Of a stretch of 64,000 nt of DNA, positions 59,713 through 64,000 are shown one piece after another. A program made the position numbers and the translations under genes. Source of the stretch: Flavobacteriaceae bacterium (GTDB taxonomy: Bacteria > Bacteroidota > Bacteroidia > Flavobacteriales > Flavobacteriaceae); NCBI GenBank assembly GCA_018669795.1, contig JABHSQ010000011.1:1-64000 (forward strand), in the 5' to 3' direction. Positions within the stretch are counted from its first letter, which is position 1, and every line of letters begins with the position of its first letter. Under the pieces are notes generated by a model that was not told the DNA's origin, did no database searches, and worked only from the letters and a program-made list of their open reading frames with translations.

Positions 59713-60438
59713 CTACTTTATAGTTGAAACTTCAACAATGTGAGTTGATTCAATTTTTTCTTTCTTAATACCTTCAGCTTTTGAAACAGTAGTTTCAGAA
59801 GTTGCTTCTTCATTTTCACCACTCGTTGTCAACATACCCCCAAAACTCATAAATCCTATTGCCATTAATCCAGTTATAATAAATGTGATTCCTAAACCTC
59901 TTAATGGGCCAGGAACGTTAGAATATCTAATTTTTTCACGAATAGCTGCAATAGCAAGTATTGCTAGAAACCAGCCAATTCCTGAACTAATTCCATAATT
60001 TAATGCCAAACCTAATGTTTCAATTTCGCGAGATTGCATAAATAAAGATCCTCCTAAAATCGCGCAGTTTACTGCAATAAGTGGTAAAAATATACCAAGT
60101 GAATTGTATAAAGATGGTGAAAATTTCTCTACTACAATTTCAACTAATTGTACCATTGTTGCTATGGTTGCAATAAATAATATAAACGAAAGAAAACCTA
60201 AATCGTATTGTGCATATTCAGGTCCTAACCAAACTAGGGCTCCATCTCTTAATATGTACTGATCTAATAACCAGTTTAATGGAACGGTGACAGCTAATAC
60301 AAAAATTACTGCTGCACCTAAACCCACTGCGGTTTTCACTTTTTTAGAAACAGCAAGGTATGAACACATTCCAAGGAACGTGGCAAATACCATGTTGTCA
60401 ATAAAAATTGATTTAAAAAATAATTCTAATTGTTCCAT
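59713..60438 (-). CDS. nqrE: Na+-NQR subunit E, with long C-terminal tail
   Basis: A 241-aa membrane subunit with six TM helices; the conserved core is SIFIDNMVFATFLGMCSYLAVS, NCAILGGSLFM and ALNYGISSGIGWFLAILAIAAIREKIRYSNVP. The Cys in FLGMCSYL and the Cys in VNCAILGG match the residues that bind the 2Fe-2S cluster shared with NqrD. It has about 40 extra C-terminal residues (about 200-241: SGENEEATSETTVSKAEGIK), longer than the usual ~200-aa form. 7 bp before nqrF. Confidence 0.95.
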   Translation of the reverse strand: MEQLELFFKSIFIDNMVFATFLGMCSYLAVSKKVKTAVGLGAAVIFVLAVTVPLNWLLDQYILRDGALVWLGPEYAQYDLGFLSFILFIATIATMVQLVEIVVEKFSPSLYNSLGIFLPLIAVNCAILGGSLFMQSREIETLGLALNYGISSGIGWFLAILAIAAIREKIRYSNVPGPLRGLGITFIITGLMAIGFMSFGGMLTTSGENEEATSETTVSKAEGIKKEKIESTHIVEVSTIK

Positions 60439-60486
60439 TCTTTTTAATATTCTAAATTCAATATTTAATTGCTATCGAAAAATAAT

Positions 60487-61134
60487 CTATTCGTCTTCTA
60501 TTAAAGATGGATTTCTTGAACGTTGCACCCAAATAATTAACCCAACAATAATTAAAGCCATTGGCGATAATAACATAAAACCGTTATTTTCATAACCAAA
60601 TGCATAAAGACCAGTTAATTCAATTGGATCGCCTAATACTTTATAGCCTAGTAAGGTTCCTGAACCTAATAATTCTCTAAAAAATCCTACTAGAATAAGG
60701 ATTAAACCATAACCAAAAGAGTTTCCAATTCCATCAAGAAACGACCGCCAAGGTCCATTTGCTAATGCAAAAGCTTCAAAACGTCCCATTATAATACAGT
60801 TGGTGATAATTAAGCCAACAAATACTGAAAGTGTTTTACTCAATTCATAAGCAAAGGCTTTAAGTACTAAATCTACTATAATAACTAACGTTGCAACTAC
60901 TATTAATTGGACGATAATTCTAATTTTAGAAGGGATTATATTTCTCATTAAAGAGATCACTACGTTACCTATTCCTAAAACAAACATTACAGAAACTGCC
61001 ATTACAATAGAAGCTTCAAGTTCAGCTGTAATTGCTAACGCTGAACAAATGCCCAATACTTGAATCGTAATTGGATTATCATCCGATAAAGGATCCATTA
61101 TTAATTTCGCGTCTTTTTTTGATAAAAGCCCCAT
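60487..61134 (-). CDS. nqrD: Na+-NQR subunit D
   Basis: A 215-aa membrane subunit, six TM helices, paralogue of NqrE with inverted topology. Features: DNPITIQVLGICSALAITAELEASIVM with the conserved Cys of the shared 2Fe-2S site, and FVGLIITNCIIMGRFEAFALANGPWRSFLDGIGNSFGYG with the second Cys. 3 bp after nqrC. The 48-bp gap to nqrE is the longest in the operon. Confidence 0.95.
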   Translation of the reverse strand: MGLLSKKDAKLIMDPLSDDNPITIQVLGICSALAITAELEASIVMAVSVMFVLGIGNVVISLMRNIIPSKIRIIVQLIVVATLVIIVDLVLKAFAYELSKTLSVFVGLIITNCIIMGRFEAFALANGPWRSFLDGIGNSFGYGLILILVGFFRELLGSGTLLGYKVLGDPIELTGLYAFGYENNGFMLLSPMALIIVGLIIWVQRSRNPSLIEDE

Positions 61135-61137
61135 AAA

Positions 61138-61890
61138 TTAACTATTTTTTAAAGTTTTGAAATAAGGAATGTAAAGCTTCAATTCATCTTTAATCATAGA
61201 AGTTACACCATTCCCTGTTATTGTAGATCCAGCAATTGCATCTACTTTATTATCTATTTTATTAATGTTTTTTGGATCTCCATTTCCCTTTGTAACAACT
61301 ACTCCTGTAAAACTTCCGGACGAATTATTTAAGTGTTCACCAGTAAAGTCATCCATAAAAAAACGCTTATTGATATTAGCTCCCAAGCCAGGAGTTTCTC
61401 CTTTATGATCAAAGAATACGCCTTTTATAACCATATCTTTATCTACAGCTACATAGCCCCATATTGCATCCCATAAACCTTTCCCTAGAATTGGTACTAC
61501 ATAATAAGTTCCAGATTTAGATTCACTTATAAACAAAGGCAACTCTCTAGTATAGGAAGGATCTTTAGCTAAAGCCTTTTGCTTTTTTACATCAATTAAA
61601 TAAGCTTCATTATCTTCAGTTACTTTAGTTCCTTGTATGACAAGTTGTTCAGTAATGTTTTTTGAAAACAATTCAGCAACTTTGCTTTTTGAAACAAATG
61701 TGACACTTGATTCATCATTTTCATTGATTCCCAATGCATATAAAATATTTTGTTGTTTCTCAACACGCTTATTCTCATCAATATTACCTTTTAAACCTTG
61801 AGAAGCAAAAGCTAATATTGATCCCACAACAACTACCATTATTATAGCAAAAATTATTGTGTAACTATTTTTATCAGTATTAATTGCCAT
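61138..61890 (-). CDS. nqrC: Na+-NQR subunit C (covalent FMN)
   Basis: A 250-aa subunit with one N-terminal TM helix (about 10-28) and a periplasmic FMN-binding domain. The flavinylation motif is DAIAGSTIT at 217-225, with acceptor Thr225 in the position of the known SGATLT motif. YYVVPILGKGLWDAIWGYVA and GETPGLGANINK are conserved. The neighbouring apbE product attaches the FMN. 2 bp between nqrB and nqrC. Confidence 0.96.
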   Translation of the reverse strand: MAINTDKNSYTIIFAIIMVVVVGSILAFASQGLKGNIDENKRVEKQQNILYALGINENDESSVTFVSKSKVAELFSKNITEQLVIQGTKVTEDNEAYLIDVKKQKALAKDPSYTRELPLFISESKSGTYYVVPILGKGLWDAIWGYVAVDKDMVIKGVFFDHKGETPGLGANINKRFFMDDFTGEHLNNSSGSFTGVVVTKGNGDPKNINKIDNKVDAIAGSTITGNGVTSMIKDELKLYIPYFKTLKNS

Positions 61891-61892
61891 AA

Positions 61893-63116
61893 TTAATTAA
61901 TTTTAACTTTTAAACGATTCATCCTTCTTTTTACATTTCCTTGAACAACATAATGATCAATGGTTGGTGCAAATACATTCATAAGTAATATTGCCAAGAA
62001 TACACCTTCTGGATATGCTGGATTAAATACTCTAATCATAATAGAAATAAGCCCTATTAAAAATCCATAAATCCATTTTCCTTTATTCGTTTGAGAAGCG
62101 GTTACAGGATCTGTGGCCATGTATACAGCACCAAATAAAATACTACCAATGATTAAGTGCTGCCAAAATGGAATATTCATTAGTCCGTAAAATTTATTAG
62201 AATCTCCTATCCAACCTGCATCAACTACCCCATTAAAAATTAAGCCCATCGTTAATGCTCCAATTAATGTAGAAACAATAATTCTCCAACTTCCTACTTT
62301 AGTAAAAATTAAAAATAAAGCACCTATGATGATTAAAAATTTGGAAGTTTCACCTACTGATCCTGGAATTAGTCCCCAAAACATGTCCCAATAATCATAG
62401 GCAATAGAGTTATTTTGCGCATATGCTCCTAAAATCGTCTCTCCTGAAATAGCATTAAGACTTTCACCAGTTGCAATCATTTGATCTCTTTCTACGGCTC
62501 CATGAACCCATACTTTATCACCAGACATCCAAGTAGGATATGAAAAGAATAAGAAAGCTCTAATGGTTAAGGCTGGATTTAAGATGTTCATTCCTGTCCC
62601 TCCAAATATTTCTTTACCTATAACGACTCCAAAAATAACTGCTACTGCCAACATCCATAATGGAATATCAATAGGCACAATTAATGGAACAAGCATACCA
62701 GTAACTAGATATCCCTCTTCAACTTCGTGACCTTTTATAACAGCAAATAAAAATTCTACCGCTAATCCAACTCCATAAGAAACAATTACTAATGGAAGTA
62801 CTTGCCACATCCCTACTATTAAATTATCCCAGGTCCAAAATGTAGCAGCAAAAAAACCGCTTGTAGCTTCAATTTCACCTAATGCTAAATAATGCTGATA
62901 ACCGGCATTAAACATTCCGTAGACCAAACAAGGTAACAATGCTATAATTACCGTATTCATGGTACGTTTTAAATCATCGGCAGCTTTTATGTGTGTCCCA
63001 TTATGTGTAGTCTCATTTGGCAAGTATAAAAAAGTATGCAATGCGTTAAACGCAGGAGCCAACTTAGTCCCTTTATACTTTTCTTTTAAACTATGTAAAT
63101 TACTTTTTAAACCCAT
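61893..63116 (-). CDS. nqrB: Na+-NQR subunit B (covalent FMN, riboflavin)
   Basis: A 407-aa membrane subunit with about ten TM helices carrying the sodium path. Features: FGGTGMNILNPALTIRAFLFFSYP, the FMN-attachment motif SGETIL with acceptor Thr227, and VYMATDPVTASQTNKGKWIYG. The motif has Glu where SGAT is usual. It overlaps the nqrA stop codon by TAATG. Confidence 0.96.
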   Translation of the reverse strand: MGLKSNLHSLKEKYKGTKLAPAFNALHTFLYLPNETTHNGTHIKAADDLKRTMNTVIIALLPCLVYGMFNAGYQHYLALGEIEATSGFFAATFWTWDNLIVGMWQVLPLVIVSYGVGLAVEFLFAVIKGHEVEEGYLVTGMLVPLIVPIDIPLWMLAVAVIFGVVIGKEIFGGTGMNILNPALTIRAFLFFSYPTWMSGDKVWVHGAVERDQMIATGESLNAISGETILGAYAQNNSIAYDYWDMFWGLIPGSVGETSKFLIIIGALFLIFTKVGSWRIIVSTLIGALTMGLIFNGVVDAGWIGDSNKFYGLMNIPFWQHLIIGSILFGAVYMATDPVTASQTNKGKWIYGFLIGLISIMIRVFNPAYPEGVFLAILLMNVFAPTIDHYVVQGNVKRRMNRLKVKIN

Positions 63117-64000
63117 TATCCTATCTCTTTATACATTAAGTCTAAACCTTTTCTTATTATTTCTTGATGTGGTTGCTTAGACACACATACAAATTCTGTT
63201 AATGCAAAATCTTCTGGAGCGACTTCGTACATTCCTAGAGCTTCCATTTCGTCTAAATCCTGATACTTACAAGCTTTTAATATTTGCATTGGAAATATAT
63301 CTAAAGGAAAAACTTCTTCATAGGAGCCCGTTATAACAAATGCACGGTATTCACCGTTGGTATTGGTATTTAGGCTGTATTCCTTATTAGGTTGTAACCA
63401 AGAGAAGGTCAAAGCTCTTGAAGTAGAAATCTTATCAAAGACCGGTTTATTCCAACCAAAAAACTCATAATCATCTCCTTCTGGTATTACAGTAATAGTA
63501 TCAGAATAATATCCTAAATGACCTTTAAGAGCGATTTTTTCACCGGACAAAATATTACCATTAATAACTCTTACATTCTCTTCATTTAATCCTGAATCAT
63601 ATATAAAAGTAGAAACCTCAGCTCCAATTTTAGCAGTATAATATTTAGGGTTTTTTAATGAAGAACCGGATAATGCAATAACTCGTTTCGCGTTAAATTT
63701 ACCTGTTAAAAATAATGCTCCAATAATTACTAAATCTTGTGGAGTTATGGTCCAGATAACTTCCCCCTTATTGACTGGATCTACCTTGTTAATTAAAGTT
63801 CCAACATTTCCTGCAGGATGAACTCCAGTCATTTTATATACTGTAATATCATTTAATCCTTCAAAAACACTTTTTGAATTTTTACCAACACTAACGTTAA
63901 CGCTACCATCTGTTAATTTGCTAAAAGCAGTAACAGCAGCTTGTAATTCCTTTTCTTTACCTAGCAAAGTGAAATCATAATCAGCTGCTAAGGGTGCAGT
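63116..64000 (-). CDS. nqrA: Na+-NQR subunit A, 5' part outside window
   Basis: The C-terminal 294 residues of NqrA, open to the window edge. The edge reads TAPLAADYDFT then LLGKEKELQAAV. Conserved features are GVHPAGNVGTLINKVDPV and IIGALFLTGKFNAKRVIALSGSSLKNP, then the C-terminal CKYQDLDEMEALGMYEVAPEDFALTEFVCVSKQPHQEIIRKGLDLM. The start and the operon promoter lie to the right. Partial only because of the window. Confidence 0.95.
   Translation of the reverse strand, partial: TAPLAADYDFTLLGKEKELQAAVTAFSKLTDGSVNVSVGKNSKSVFEGLNDITVYKMTGVHPAGNVGTLINKVDPVNKGEVIWTITPQDLVIIGALFLTGKFNAKRVIALSGSSLKNPKYYTAKIGAEVSTFIYDSGLNEENVRVINGNILSGEKIALKGHLGYYSDTITVIPEGDDYEFFGWNKPVFDKISTSRALTFSWLQPNKEYSLNTNTNGEYRAFVITGSYEEVFPLDIFPMQILKACKYQDLDEMEALGMYEVAPEDFALTEFVCVSKQPHQEIIRKGLDLMYKEIG

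Noticed and set aside
1-64000. CRISPR arrays, rRNA genes and complete tRNA genes
   Set aside because: No regularly spaced repeats and no rRNA-like or cloverleaf-like sequence found on either strand.

Overview
The window is strongly AT-rich chromosomal DNA from a member of the Flavobacteriaceae (Bacteroidota). The supporting signs are Bacteroidota-type promoters (TTTG-N19-TAnnTTTG) with almost no Shine-Dalgarno sequences, T9SS C-terminal sorting domains, a TPR/LuxR-type membrane regulator, a carboxypeptidase-regulatory-domain TonB receptor, a BirA without an N-terminal repressor domain, and a complete-looking Na+-NQR operon with ApbE next to it. The gene order looks syntenic and housekeeping-like from about 7.4 kb to the right edge.

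Layout. (1) 1-4614 is the right part of an integrated element: a tyrosine recombinase, an unknown 268-aa protein, an excisionase-like HTH protein and a 473-aa protein in which I see motifs A, B and C of single-subunit (T7 RNA polymerase / DNA polymerase A-like) right-hand polymerases. It ends at a 14-bp sequence resembling the 3' end of tmRNA/tRNA, repeated 160 bp further on. The left end is outside the window. (2) 4.9-7.3 kb holds a TPR-LuxR membrane regulator, a tandem pair of palindromes and a T9SS-exported protein. (3) 7.4-14.3 kb holds an Old Yellow Enzyme, a DtxR/MntR-type regulator divergent from a TonB receptor with a palindromic operator inside a consensus promoter, and a rhodanese lipoprotein. 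(4) 14.4-23.8 kb holds NUDIX/pyrE (start codons 7 bp apart), birA, then rsfS-ftsH-LUD-cdsA-psd-ACBP-upp, a Crp/Fnr protein, YceI and a tiny CDGSH protein. (5) 23.9-38.6 kb holds valS, DUF1573, a retropepsin-like PDZ protease, an aminotransferase, murB, an ECF sigma factor, lipA, gapdh, lpxK, Nif3, a DUF164 protein and msrA. (6) 38.7-46 kb is a kynurenine/3-hydroxyanthranilate catabolic operon (kynU, kmo, RidA-type deaminase, semialdehyde dehydrogenase, SDR, ACMSD, O-methyltransferase) that lacks the 3-hydroxyanthranilate dioxygenase needed between its steps. (7) 46-57 kb holds TatA, a haem-binding protein, an M1 peptidase, PepE, an M15 peptidase, gpmI, a thioredoxin-like lipoprotein and map. 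(8) 56.7-64 kb holds apbE, a small unknown protein and nqrFEDCBA (nqrA cut by the window edge).

The observations I rate highest are: the compact polymerase-like protein of the integrated element; three exported-protein genes whose signal peptides begin with ATT/ATA-AAA and have no ATG, GTG or TTG start; the missing dioxygenase in the kynurenine operon with a REP-like hairpin in the gap; an Asp-to-Asn change in the CdsA signature; and the operator/promoter overlap at the MntR-TonB receptor locus.
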